Position numbers and translations under genes: made by a program. Under the pieces are notes generated by a model, which was not told the origin of the DNA, searched no databases, and worked only from the letters and a program-made list of their open reading frames with translations. 64,000 bases of DNA, taken from the NCBI RefSeq assembly GCF_024679095.1, contig NC_066544.1, positions 1,028,853 through 1,092,852 of the forward strand. Direction: 5' to 3'. Below, piece after piece: positions 9,406 to 20,354 of this stretch (positions are counted from its first letter, which is position 1; each line of letters opens with the position of its first letter). Source of the stretch: Eriocheir sinensis. Its lineage: Eukaryota; Arthropoda; Malacostraca; Decapoda; Varunidae.

Positions 9406-11565
9406 CGGAGTGCTGTGGCCTGTGGTCGTCGACACAGGCTCAGAGGCCCAGTGGACGTGAAGTTTGAGCTCGAAGGAAAGGAAGAGTTCCTCTCTGTCTA
9501 CGTGGCCGACATGGACGACCCCTGCATCCTAGGTATGGAATATCTTGTCTCCCACAGGCGCGAGCTGGACTTCCGCGCTAAGCAGCTGACTGTAGGAGGA
9601 AGGAGGGTGCCACTGACGACTGTGAACAAGGAAGACCTGCCAGTGACGGTCAAGCGCACCACCATTATTCCTCCGGTGGGGTTGTGCCAAGAGATCGACC
9701 AGGAACCGAGAACCTTTGTCTGCAGGAGAACCCTGACGGAGCCCTGTTTGACAGGAGCTCCAAGTGTCTAGAGGAGCCCCAAGTGAAACAGTTCAGGGAG
9801 CTTCTCGTGAGGAATGCAGATGTGTTTTCCACAGGAGACCTGGACTTGGGGTGTACGGACCTGGTAGAGCACCGCTTCGACACAGGTAGCCACCGCCCAG
9901 TGAAGCAAGCTCCTCGAAGGATGGCACCAGCCCGTCGCAAGGAGATGGATGAGGTAATGGATGATCTCCGGCAACAGGGGTTAATCGAGCGGTCCAGCAG
10001 CCCGTGGGCGTCTGCTGTAGTGCTCGTCAGGAAAAAGGTTCCCTCAGGTGCTGCGTGGACTACCGAGCCCTCAACGATCTCACCATCAAGGATTCATACC
10101 CACTCCCACGGATCGACGACACGCTCGACGCCTTGGTGGGCTCCAAGTGGTTTTCAACACTGGACATGAAGTCTGGGTATCACCAAGTCAATGTGGCGGA
10201 GCAGGACAAAGAGAAAACAGCCTTCTCCTACGGTGAAGGCCTGTGGCAGTTTAAGGTTATGCCCTTTGGCCTCTGCAACGCGCCGGCCACGTTCGAGCGG
10301 CTGATGGAGAGGGTGCTGGGGGGACTTCACTGGAAGACGGCACTCATCTACCTCGACGACGTGATTGTCTTTGGCCAGATCTTCGAGCAGGAGATGGAAA
10401 GGCTATCAGAGGTTTTCGCCCGGTTTAGAGCTGCACACCTTAAGCTCAGCCCGAAGAAATGCTGCCTATTCCAAAGGGAGGTCCAATACTTGGGACACAT
10501 TGTGAGCGAGGCTGGAATACGCACTGATCCTGAGAAGGTGGCTGCGGTAAGGGACTGGCCGACACCCACCAACGTGAAGGAGCTGCGGAGCTTCCTTGGG
10601 TTGTGCTCATACTACCGCAGGTTTGTAAAAGGCTTCGCTACGATTGCTGCACCACTGCACCTCCTGACGAAGAAGGGGCGCAAGTTTCAGTGGACAGCGG
10701 AAACTCAGGTTGCCTTTGAGAAGCTCAAGGAGGCCCTCATCAGCTCGCCCGTACTCACCTACCCAGACCCCTCTAAGCCTTTTATACTGGATTGTGATGC
10801 CATTGATGAGGGGATTGATGGAGTGCTGTCCCAGGCATGTGCCGACATGGAACGGGTTGTGGCCTACTTCAGCAAGAAGCTCACCCCAGCCGAGAAAAAC
10901 TATTGCGTGACCCGGAAAGAACTCCTGGCAGTAGTCAAGAGCCTTGACTTTTTCCATGCTTACCTGTACGGTGCAACTTTCACCATCCGCACGGATCACG
11001 CTGCATTGCGGTGGTTGAAATCACTGAAAAACCCTGAGGGCCAGCTTGCTCGCTGGATAGGTAAACTAGAGCAGCATCACTACACTATTGTGCACCGATC
11101 TGGGCTAACACACGGTAACACGGACAGCTTGAGCCGGCGCCCCTGCCTACCTGAGTGTCAACATTGCCTCCAGAGGGAAAGCGTCCAGAATATGTGCCGC
11201 TGCACTACAGTGGAACAGACAGCGGAAGTGCCATGGGAAGACTTGGGGAAACTGCAGCAGGAGGACCGAGATCTGAGGCCGATAATGGAATGGCTGAGTC
11301 AATCGTCAACGCGACCTGGGTGGGAAGTAATCTCGAGAGAAAGCCCTACCACCAAGAATTACTGGACTCAGTGGGACACTCTTCGGATGGACAACGGGGT
11401 GTTGCAGCGACGCTGGGTCTCTCATGATGGTCTTGACCACTACTGGTCCACGGTGCTACCTATGCAGCCCCGGGAAGGCGTCTTAAAAGAAATGCACGAC
11501 AGCATCACCAGCGGACACCTTGGGGTAAAGAAGACACTGAGTCGCCTACACGGACCCATGTTCAT
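9406..11565 (+). pseudogene. pol: Broken Pol: protease, RT, RNase H, integrase start
   Basis: Protease shows the D-T-G-S-E active site (near 9431). The sequence then jumps in another frame to a region ending G-M-E-Y-L, so part of protease is deleted. The pre-RT linker is in a third frame (about 9700-10035). From about 10040 to 11565 one frame encodes reverse transcriptase with Y-L-D-D at 10349-10360 and M-P-F-G-L-C-N-A-P. RNase H has T-D-H-A-A-L-R-W-L, but the usual D-A-S-D is altered to D-A-I-D. The integrase histidine region (S-G-H-L-G-V-K-K-T) is cut off. The DDE core is absent. Confidence 0.85.
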
Positions 11566-12240
11566 AGCGATCCGTCTTTTTGTTTGTAAACAAAGTGGAG
11601 GACAGCCAGGAGCAGAGGGCAGCCAGGAACACAATACCGGCAGTAGCCCGCGTCATGAAGCAGGTGTCAGACTCATTAAATAAGCATATTTGTACTACGC
11701 AAAGCATGTAATATCCTTTATTCTGACTTTCGTGAGCTTCCATATTTGTCTGTTTACGTATAATTCATTACATTATTACCTTCAGTTTCACTAATGACAA
11801 AGATTTTGTGAGTATATTACACTAGAATTTCACTCATTCATGTGGATCAGAAACCACAGAATTATTACCAGAGTGTGTATAAATGAATACAAAGATAAGC
11901 ACATATTTCGACTTAATTCTAGAATGTTTTGTGGGTCATATATAAAAATACAAAAAAATCAAAAAGACCTACTACCCTCGCTTGAGAGAAAAACAGTCCC
12001 TCCGCTAACTTTGTACCCCTCGTGTGGTGATGTTATGTGCACCAACTATTTACGATACCTAGGTTTTCTATACAATGCGCGCCTTAACTTAGGCAAATTA
12101 TATTATATCAGAGAAACTGTATTAACACAGTGGTGTTCATTTGGGAAATTATATTATAATAGGCAACATGGATTGGGCACTTTACTAACGAAATGAGATC
12201 AGTAAAACCCAACTAAACTAAAATGATAATAAACTAATAA
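11566..12240. other. No gene recognised
   Basis: AT-rich sequence downstream of the truncated Gypsy element. No 3' LTR or other repeat was identified. Confidence 0.4.
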
Positions 12241-12241
12241 T

Positions 12242-12242
12242 A

Positions 12243-12316
<74 letters not shown>
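12242..12316. repeat. (TG)n microsatellite
   Basis: Uninterrupted TG tract of about 75 bp. Confidence 0.97.
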
Positions 12317-12319
<3 letters not shown>

Positions 12320-12411
12320 TCCCCACGGCCTGATCAGAAGCTGGACTCGTCATTGCTAGCAAGTACCCTCCCGATTAGAGCATTGCTCATAGGTCGATCT
12401 TTGGGTAGTAA

Positions 12412-12870
12412 TTAATAATAATAATAATAATCGGTTTATTTCGGAGATGGAAGCCGTCAGGCTGAAAATGTACATATTAAGATTACAAAGTGTAACTATA
12501 TAAAAATTACAATATGAAAGGGGAGTGGGGGTAAGTAATTTGCAGTAACGGAGGGAACGTTGTTGTGATGTTTGAGGGGTGAGGAGGTGGAGGAGTGCGG
12601 TGTGGTAGAGCGATGAGGCAGGGAGGTAATCATCTTCTGGAAGGCGAGTAGGTGTTAATCCGAGGTCATCCCCAGGTCAAAATGCTGAGTCAGGTAGCAG
12701 CAGGTGGCCGGAGAGCAGGTAGAGGCGGTATCGATGGTCACTCAGAAAGGGGCTTATAGATGGAGTGCTAATCCAAAACAGGTGGCGAGACAAATGTGAA
12801 GACTCGCTGCTGTACCTGGGAACAGACTGCACAGCCTTGGTGGTGAGCAGCCTGTACATTGCCCCCACCT
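12412..12870 (-). mobile_element. Possible LINE 3' end with (TTA)n tail
   Basis: On the minus strand the sequence ends with AATAAA, a short CCGA spacer, and then a (TTA)n run, as at the 3' ends of some I- and RTE-type LINEs. A 63-codon minus-strand frame at 12677-12868 precedes it, but I see no diagnostic polymerase motif. Confidence 0.35.
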
Positions 12871-12992
12871 GAGTTCAAATAAAAAACATAGATGAATTCA
12901 AATTTTCATTATCTATATTTTAGAAAACTTACAAAACCTGAAAATCACACGTTGGCACGTACATATGGACAGTAATACTAAAAACGCCTGAA

Positions 12993-13430
12993 CCGGTGTA
13001 GTGTTATTTGACGTCCCCACCGTCAAAAGCTGGCGCTTTTGTTCACAAACACTGGTCTCTCGTGAACTGCGCATGCTCAGACCAGCAAGCGTAGACCTGT
13101 ACAGTCTCACAAAGCTTTTTAACAGTAATTAAGAGTTGCTGGAAGGCTAAATCAGACATACAGTACCACTACCACCATCCCCGCTGTTTCTAGAACGACA
13201 CTCTGTACGAGTTGTAATTATATGTACAGAGTGTCGTTCTTGAAACAGCGAGGATGGTGGTACTGTATGTCTGATTCAGCCTTCCAGCAACTCTTAATGT
13301 GTTAAAAAGCTATGTGAGACTGTACAGGGCTACGCTTCCTGGTCTGAACATACGCAGTTCACGAGAGACCAATGTTTGTAAACAAAAGCGCCAGCTTTTA
13401 ACGATGGGACACCAAATAACACAACACCGG
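12993..13430. mobile_element. Foldback element / long inverted repeat
   Basis: Two arms of about 210 bp (12993-13208 and 13224-13430) are reverse complements with few mismatches around a 15-bp loop. The arm tips read CCGGTGTAGTGTTAT on the left and, reversed, CCGGTGTTGTGTTAT on the right. The transcript or single strand would form one very long hairpin. It is probably a foldback or long-TIR MITE; no clear target duplication was found. Confidence 0.8.
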
Positions 13431-14639
13431 GTGCCTTCAATACCATGGCATGCTCACAAACGAATATGGAATATCAAATTTGAGGCAGTGAATAATCATT
13501 TTGGGGGCAAAGTTAAATGAGTGTTCTCTTTGATATATTGATTTTTGAGTAATATAAAAAAAAATAACCTAGTGTTTTAATGTTGATGATCTAAGCATGA
13601 AATCTTTTCACCTAAGATATTTCATACTCCGAAGTTTTTTTCATACAACACCGGGCGCCCGGACCACGCATGCGCAGTAGAGAGGAGACAACGTTTTTAT
13701 TCTGAGAGGCGGAAAAAAAGTAGCAATTATCGCTAGTTTGGTTACAAAAGTAACGAAGATACCGATATATATTTAAATAAGTAGCGGATGGCCAATAACC
13801 CGATTTTGTTTTCAGCGATAAAGTATCGCGATAACTTATCACGATAACGCCAAACTATGCACACGAGCCACTATCGGTGGCCACCACCCTGCCACCCGCC
13901 GCTTTCCCTCTGTCTTGACACTTGAACACCTGAATTTTAACTGTCATAATGATGTATAAGTATGACCTTCACGCATAACTTGTGTTCAGGATATAATGGA
14001 TAAGCTCTTATATGCTTTCATAACTAATGTTTCATTTCGTTTCACAGTTTTGCATATTAATTGATTCTGGTATGGATTAATTACTGAATGTGGTAGTTTT
14101 ATTTACCCGGAAGTAGAAGGGGGAAAATGTTATGTAACCGCAAAGACTGCTGAATTATGTCAATAAATTACATCTAATGTGACTTCATATTCTTCATGTT
14201 CGGTCTTATATTAAAATTACCGCAAGTCTCTCTTCTACTGGGACACAATTCCTCATGTTGATGTCCTGCAGTGTTGTACGTGGACCAATTATTGTCATAA
14301 GATGATTAAACCTATCCTGTGACCTCCTGAGGTAATAAAACAAATATCGTGTTCTCTTAGCTCTGTAAATAATATGTGGAATGCTACACGCAGTAGTTTG
14401 TTGCTAAGTATATATGGGGTGAACCCATGGCAGTACTTTCTTCAGCGCTTTTTGCCAAGAGAGCACAGATAGCTGCTGCCTCTACGAGATCCATAACCCC
14501 ACGTGCTGATCTCATTAGTAGCTGCCACCGAGTGGCTCGTGTGTATGGTGCACCTACCCACCATTTTTCGTGGCGACCATTTTTTGTGGTGGCCACTTTT
14601 TGTGGCGGCCACGGCCACTGATCACTAAAAGTGTCTCGT
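13431..14639. other. Anonymous DNA with possible transposon ends
   Basis: No gene. CCGGGCGCCCGG (13651-13662) is a perfect 12-bp palindrome. GATAACTTATCACGATAACG near 13830 resembles internal parts of hAT-like elements. GTGTGAACCCAGCCTAA near 14640 resembles the terminus of a Harbinger-like MITE. No partner ends were identified. Confidence 0.35.
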
Positions 14640-15360
14640 GTGAACCCAGCCTAAGCATGCAGTTAGCAAGTTCAGAAGAGCAGCCAGCATGGAAACATCG
14701 ATAGAAGGTAGAGAGGCAACATGGCGGCGGAACTTAGAGGTAGAAGACTGTCAACAAGAGGAGGGGAGTTACTGAAATGGAGAGCCTTGGACTACTCTGT
14801 TCAAGAGTGCTGTGTGTGTGGAGCCCCCCCCACACATGAGATGCATACTCCATACAAGGGCGGATAAGGCCCATGCATATGAACATATATGGGGGAAAAA
14901 AACTGGCGGAGACGATACAGAACGCTCGACCTCGAGGAAACTGATTTAGTAAGAAAGGGGATAATTATGAGGCTTCCAGTTGAGATTTTGTGTTAAGGAT
15001 AGACCGAGGATGTTTATTGTAGCTGAGTGTTATCGAAGAATAGGGAATAGGTGTTTAGAAGATTGTGTCGAGTTGACTGGTGGAGATATTGAGTTTTTGA
15101 GGCGTTGAAAGACACCAAATTCCATCGGGAATGATAGTAAAGTCTGAGGTTAAGCGTTTTGCGGCCTCCAGCCTGGAATCGTGTAGATCCTGTTGGGAGG
15201 GATTTCTATCGAAAGATGTTGAGATATGAAGAGTAGAGTCATCTGCGTAAGACTGGATAGGACGGTTTGTTTTAGAAAGAAGATCATCAGTGAACAACAG
15301 AAAGAGAGTGGGAGATAGGACAGAGTCCTGCGAGACACCACTGTTGATAGGTTTAGGGTT
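14640..15360 (-). mobile_element. LINE family A fragment (RT), minus strand
   Basis: The minus strand covers the reverse-transcriptase core: P-T-L-F-L-L-F-T-D-D-L-L, then Q-S-Y-A-D-D-S-T-L with the catalytic Asp pair. The region down to K-L-N-I-S-T-S-Q-L follows, with a degraded 3' part. It lacks both the endonuclease and the true 3' end, and it is frameshifted. Confidence 0.75.
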
Positions 15361-16092
15361 TATTGCAAATAGACTGAGCTTGAATGATATTTTGAATTGC
15401 ATAATACATTTTCACAAAAAGACATTTCGTAGTTGACACATTGTCTTACACATGAACATAACAACCCCATGCCCAGTTCCCGTACATTGTTGTGTGCAGC
15501 TGATCTAAGTGGGATTTGTATATTCATCAGGATGTCTTCCAATGCTAATACAGGCTTCTTGCTCACAGAAAACTGAGATTTGACATAAAGCAGTTTTAAC
15601 ATCCCTTGTGTCGTGTCCAGCCGAGAGACATCGTCCTAAGCATCCATGATGACGGGCAAAATATTGCGAGCGTCGCCATGTCTTTTGTCACACTTAGGAA
15701 TGAAAATCCAAACTTTAGCACCGTGCTTAGCTCAGTTCAGCTCGTTTCTTTTGCAGTTTTTTTTTCCATTTTTATATGATTTCGCTGTTTCTGATGAGTC
15801 TCTTCCGTCTTTTTCTGTCCAACACCACATTTTCCTCCAAGCCCTATTCCCTCAGATCATCTTCTATGAAGTCCTTTCGCTTTAGCTCTTGTCTTCCTTT
15901 TCTTCAATTTAGTTCCATCTCCAACACTCCACGTTCAACATGATCCTTCTCTCGCCGCTTCATATGTCCGTATAATACTATAGTCTGTTTCATTTCATCT
16001 GTCCACCAACAAAGCGGGAATTTTGATGGATGTGGCACCTGCGCATTTCAAGTTCGTGAATACGTGAAAATCAACTGTTGTGATAGACATTC
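15361..16092. other. No gene recognised
   Basis: An 80-codon minus-strand frame (15602-15360) and a 79-codon plus-strand frame lie here. Neither shows a domain I can name. Confidence 0.4.
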
Positions 16093-16105
16093 AAGTTTAT
16101 TTTTC

Positions 16106-16350
16106 GGGGCGCCCGTGGTAGAGTCTGCGCCTTGCGCTCCGGTGGGGTCCTGGAGCGTATGGATTCGAGACCTCCCCGGTGCCATGGGAGTGGAAAGGTG
16201 GGCTCTTTCCGACACCCTCAGCCCCGTTGTTGGGCCTCCTCCTTGAAAGAATTGGGCATCTCTCTACCAGCCATCTGGGTGGTTGCGCGGCATGCACCGC
16301 CTTCCTCCCTTGGGGTATATCCCCAACGAAATACAAAAAAAAAAAAAAAA
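16106..16350 (+). mobile_element. tRNA-derived SINE with 13-bp target duplication
   Basis: The head has a pol III A box (GTGGTAGAGTCTG) and B box (GGATTCGAGACC) at tRNA-like spacing. A body of about 170 bp and an A18 tail follow. AAGTTTATTTTTC flanks it perfectly at 16093-16105 and 16351-16363. The poly(A) tail suggests mobilisation by a LINE that accepts A-tailed templates. Confidence 0.85.
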
Positions 16351-16363
16351 AAGTTTATTTTTC

Positions 16364-16694
16364 AATAATATATTTTAAAGTTTATGTATACAAAAAACAA
16401 CTCATTCATTTGCATTAATAATCTAACATAAAAACACACGAAAATACAAGCTTGTATCAAATAACATAGTCCCATCATGCTCGAACGATCTATGCTTTTT
16501 TTCAAATTCATTGATTGATAGCTTATATTTCAGGTATTTCAAAAGACATCTGCATGGGCCGTATTTATAAAGCGCTCATAAGCACTCAATAACTGTCATA
16601 AGTAGACAAAATAGCGATTCTTGTCATAAATCGCGATCTCTGTCATAAAACGAGTCATAACACTTACGAGACCTCCAACCCTGTCGTAGCGCCC
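16364..16694. other. Anonymous; possible MITE terminus
   Basis: GGGCCGTATTTATAAAGCGC near 16557 looks like a DNA-transposon end, but no inverted partner was found. Confidence 0.3.
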
Positions 16695-16707
16695 CGTTGC
16701 GAGTCAT

Positions 16708-17606
16708 CTGGATCTGGATCTGGATCTTAATGCGCAGGGCACCTGTATAGGTGCATAACACGCATATTTGTTTTGGCTGTGGGGGGGACGGGGGAGCCGA
16801 GTGTGCAGGGGAGGGAAGTGAATCAAGTGACAAGTGGTGACAAGTGGTGACAAGTGAGTATGTATTTGTTTTCTGAATGAGTCTATTGTACCGCAGTCTA
16901 AAATCTGTTGAGGGAGGCTGTTCCAGTCACGTATGGTGTGTGGAAAGTATGAGTGCTTGTATGCGTCAGTGTTAGTGTGATATGTTTGGTATTTATGGAT
17001 GTGTGTGTTACGAGTACGTTGGCTGTTTGCGTTGTGTAAGTATGTATGTGGATCAATGTCAATGTGAGTGTTTGTGATCTTGTATATAAGTGTAAGTGTA
17101 TGCTTGTCTGCGTATGTGAAGAGGTTCCATGTTTATCTGTTGTTTGATCCATGTTGTGATGCCAGGCGTTCGAGTGTAATTGTTTGTAATGAACCTAGCC
17201 GCCTTGGTGTTGATTTGTTCTAACCTATCAATGTTTCTGTGTGTGTAAGGATCCCACACCGTGGAGCAGTATTCCAGTGTTGGTCTTACAAGTGTGTCAT
17301 AAGCTATGTATTTATTGTCAAGTGCGCAGTTATGTAAATTCCTCCTCAGGAACCCCAGTGTTCTGTTGGCTGTGGCCCTGATATGGTCTATGTGAGTGCT
17401 GAATTTCAAGTTAGTTGAGAGATGGATACCAAGGTACTTGTGCGTGTGAACTGATTCTAAATCTGAATTGTGGAGAGTGTAAGTGTGATGGATGGGGTTG
17501 TGCGCTCTGGTGAATCTTAATAGTTTGCATTTGTCTGGTCGGAAGTGCATCTGCCAGGTGCGCTCCCACCGCTAGAGGGCGTCCAAGTCGTTTTGTAATA
17601 GTCTGC
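16708..17606 (-). pseudogene. L2/CR1-like LINE, 3' part (copy 1)
   Basis: The minus strand encodes the C-terminal reverse-transcriptase region: M-H-F-R-P-D-K-C-K-L-L-R-F-T, H-K-Y-L-G-I-H-L-S, A-N-R-T-L-G-F-L-R-R-N-L and L-V-R-P-T-L-E-Y-C-S-T-V-W-D-P. A 3' UTR follows, ending in short tandem AGATCC repeats (near 16708-16729), a tail type common in L2/CR1 relatives. The frame breaks near residue 150. At 17606 the copy is cut by the I-like LINE and resumes at 36070. Confidence 0.8.
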
Positions 17607-17907
17607 TCCGTCGAAGGGGAGTCACCTTGTCGTGGTGACGGGGCTTGAAGCGAGGTCGGCGGCGCCATCTACCGTGGTGGCTTGCCCACCTCGATAGGGC
17701 TCGATGTCCGTTGGCCTCGTGGACCAAGTGCTTCCCCCTCATCACCGGTAGAGGAGGCCTACTGGTGATGTTGCCTTCGCTCGCCCTGCCCTTTTACCAC
17801 CCAGGGCAGGGCTACTGTCTCCCCACGTGTTTGCCGTGCGTGGCGTCCCGTATACTCCCCGTGCCCTCTCATCTGGGGGTTGAGTCCACCGCGGGGCAGG
17901 GTGTAGT

Positions 17908-18323
17908 TGTTGGTGGTAGCGAGTGTTCTAAGTGCTAATCGGTTCACGGATAGAGAAAGTCATATCCGCCAGGGTTACTTTATTGGACAAAAATCACAAA
18001 GGTCATTACGACAAGGACAACACATAGGGTAGGTGTTTGTTTGTGTATGCGTTTGTGTGAATGTTGTTTGTGTAGGTTAACATTTAAGTGTGGGTGTATG
18101 TGTAGAACAATGTGTACGAATGGACAAGAGGACATGGACGGACAGTAGAAGATAAACAAGTAACAAGAGATAAACAATTAGACGCACAAGAAACAGCGAG
18201 ACAGGAGCACGAACGAAAACATTGACACAAAGTAAAAATGAACATAGAGTCTATGCTGCAACGCCCCATTTTCTTATTGTCACTGAGGGGAAGGAACACG
18301 GAATTTGAGCGGTGACTGCTACA
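17908..18323 (-). repeat. 3' LTR of non-coding LTR element
   Basis: On the minus strand it starts TGTAGCAGTCACC and ends CTACCACCAACA. It differs from the partner by about seven substitutions and one 3-bp indel. Confidence 0.9.
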
Positions 18324-18338
18324 GATTACTCCCCCCAG
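18324..18338 (-). promoter_or_regulatory. Polypurine tract candidate
   Basis: Minus strand reads CTGGGGGGAGTAATC directly before the 3' LTR, the position where plus-strand DNA synthesis is primed. Confidence 0.6.
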
Positions 18339-18389
18339 TGACGAGGAAGGAGGAACGAAATCTTCCCTGGTGCGGGGGCGCTGTGGCAG

Positions 18390-20135
18390 ACGGTGATGCG
18401 TTGCGATGAGTAGCGTTGTGCGATGAGTTGCGCTGAGTAGAGTTGTGTCGAGATGCGCGGTAAGTTGCGCTGAGTAGAGTTGCGTTGAGGTGCGCGGTAA
18501 GTTACGCTGAGTAGTTCAGCTACGGTGAGTCGAGCTGGGATGAGTAGTGTAGTGACAACAGCTACAGTGAGTCGATCTGGAGTGAGTAGTGCAGTGACAA
18601 CAGCTACAGTAAGTCGAGCTGGAGTGAGTAATGCGGTGACAACAGCTACGGTGGGTCGAGCTGAAGTGTTGAGCAGCGAGGGGTTGAGCAGCGAGGAGTT
18701 GAGCAGCGAGGAGTTGAGCAGCGTGAGGTGGGCTGCGTGAGGTGGGCTGCGTGAGGTGGGCTGCGTGAGGTGGGCTGCGTAAGTTGAGCTGCGGTGAGTT
18801 GAGTGGTTGGCTGTTTAATAGATCCTGGAAGGCTTGAATCCGCACTCCCAAATCGCGAACCACGTAGACGGGTCCTGAGCAGAAGAGTGGTGCTCTGAAG
18901 GACACCGCCGTAGTAGAGGAAGAGTTGCATGTCATCGTCAGGCATGGTGAAGTCGAGCGGCGTGGAGATGGGCGAAAGGCACTGGCGTAAACGCGCCGGG
19001 GGCCACGGCAGTCAGAGAGTGCGTCGAGGGAACTGCGTGTGAAGGCGCTAGCTGCCAGCAGGGGCCTCGGCAGTCGGTGAGAGTAGAACGACTGCGTGTG
19101 TTAAAGGCGCCAACTGCCAGCGTGCCAGGGGGCCTCGGCAGTCCGTGAGGGCGTCGAACGACTGCGTGGTAAGGCGCTAGCTGCCAGAGTGCCAGGGGCC
19201 TCGGCAGTCCGTGAGGGCGTCGAACGACTGCGTGGTAAGGCGCTAGATGCCAGCGTGCCAGAGGCCACAGCCGGTTGAGGAGTGAGAGGCGCTAGCATAT
19301 GCCAGGAGCCGTGCAGTCGTGAGTGCGTCGAACGACTGCGTGGGAAGGCGCTAGATGCCAGCGAGCCGGGGGCCACAGCGAGTTGAAAGGTGAGGGGCGC
19401 TGACATGTGCCAGGAGCCGCGGCAGTCCGTGAGAGTAGAACAAACTGCGTGTAGTATAGGCGCTGGCACGTGCCAGGGGCCTCTGTGGCTCGGGGAGTGA
19501 ACCAGTGTTCAAAAAGGCACTGTAACACAACACTGCACGCTTAGTATGTAACACTGTGACACTAACTGTTGCTGGGGACGTGCTGCACTGAACTGTTGCT
19601 GGACACACTGCACTGTACACAAAGATCCACAAGTGTAGGATAATCCAAGAGGGCGGTGGTTAATCCAGTGGGGTGTCACACTGTGTTTGCGTGTCTCTCT
19701 GAGTCTGTGTGGTGTGTGGTGGCGTATACACTGAGTCTGTATGGCGTGTACACCGAGTGTGTGGCACTGTGTTTGAGTGTTCACTGAGTCTGTGTAGTGT
19801 GTCAGACGGTGTGCGTGTCTCAGTCGCCGGACCAGCGGAAAGGCAGGAAGGAGGGGTGGGGGTGGGTGGGTGAGCACCGGGAGGAGCACTATGGGGCACA
19901 AAAGATGCCTGGAGGAGGCGCTGAAGGTGCCTGGAGGAGGCGCACAGAGGGTGCCTGGAAGAGGCGCACAGAGGGTGCCTGGAAGAGGCGCACAGAGGGT
20001 GCTTGGAAGAGGCGCACAGAGGGTGCCTGGAAGAGGCGCAGAAGGCGTCTGGAGGAGGGCACAAAGGTTGCCTGGGTGAGGCACAGAGGGTGCCTGGAGA
20101 AGGCGCAGAAGGCGCCTGGGGGAGGACGGGGGAGA
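18390..20135. repeat. Minisatellite clusters forming the LTR element interior
   Basis: Distinct arrays follow one another. 18395-18520: GAGTAG/GCGGTAAGTTGCGCT-type repeats. 18525-18665: about 43-bp units containing GTGACAACAGCTAC, 3-4 copies. 18665-18800: 14-15-bp units (GTGAGGTGGGCTGC and GAGCAGCGAGGAGTT). 18960-19470: about 66-70-bp units around GAACGACTGCGTGGTAAGGC, about seven copies. 19900-20130: 23-bp units GTGCCTGGAAGAGGCGCACAGAG, about ten copies. Open frames across them are repeat translations, not genes. Confidence 0.85.
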
Positions 20136-20343
20136 ACCCTGAAGGTGGCAACTACGCCTACGGCGTAATGTTTCTCCCGACCTGAGTGCTCAGCCCCACG
20201 AACCCCGAATGGAGGTGAGGATTTTTGCCCCAGGAGAGGGCGGACGAATGGACAAGTTACCCTGCCCAGATCCTCCACTCTAGGAGAGAGTGCCCTTGGT
20301 ACGGCACCGGCTATAAGCCACCTTGAACCATAGCAACACTGCA

Positions 20344-20352
20344 GGGTCACCA
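20344..20352 (-). promoter_or_regulatory. Primer-binding site candidate
   Basis: Minus strand TGGTGACCC begins two bases after the 5' LTR end, complementary to a tRNA 3' end of type ...GGGTCACCA. Confidence 0.6.
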
Positions 20353-20354
20353 AT

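Larger units (their letters stand above)
7427..11565 (+). mobile_element. Ty3/Gypsy LTR retrotransposon, 3'-truncated
   Basis: Order seen: a 5' LTR candidate, a primer-binding site candidate, gag with two CCHC knuckles, protease, reverse transcriptase, RNase H, and the start of integrase. Retroviral-like similarity stops inside the integrase zinc-binding domain, and no second LTR is visible downstream. Pol follows the Ty3/Gypsy order. The copy lacks most of integrase and the 3' LTR, and pol is broken by at least three frame changes, so it is dead. Confidence 0.85.

Noticed and set aside
14384..14621. Small genes on both strands
   Set aside because: Low-complexity GTGGCGGCCAC-type sequence near a possible transposon end; no coding evidence.
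16106..16180. tRNA gene
   Set aside because: A and B boxes are present but the sequence continues into a SINE body with poly(A) and target duplications. The same holds for 42634-42720.
19509..20353. Minus-strand frames of 150-190 codons rich in A-P-S-P-G-T-L-C-A-P
   Set aside because: They translate the 23-bp minisatellite inside the non-coding LTR element in several frames at once; no domain is present.
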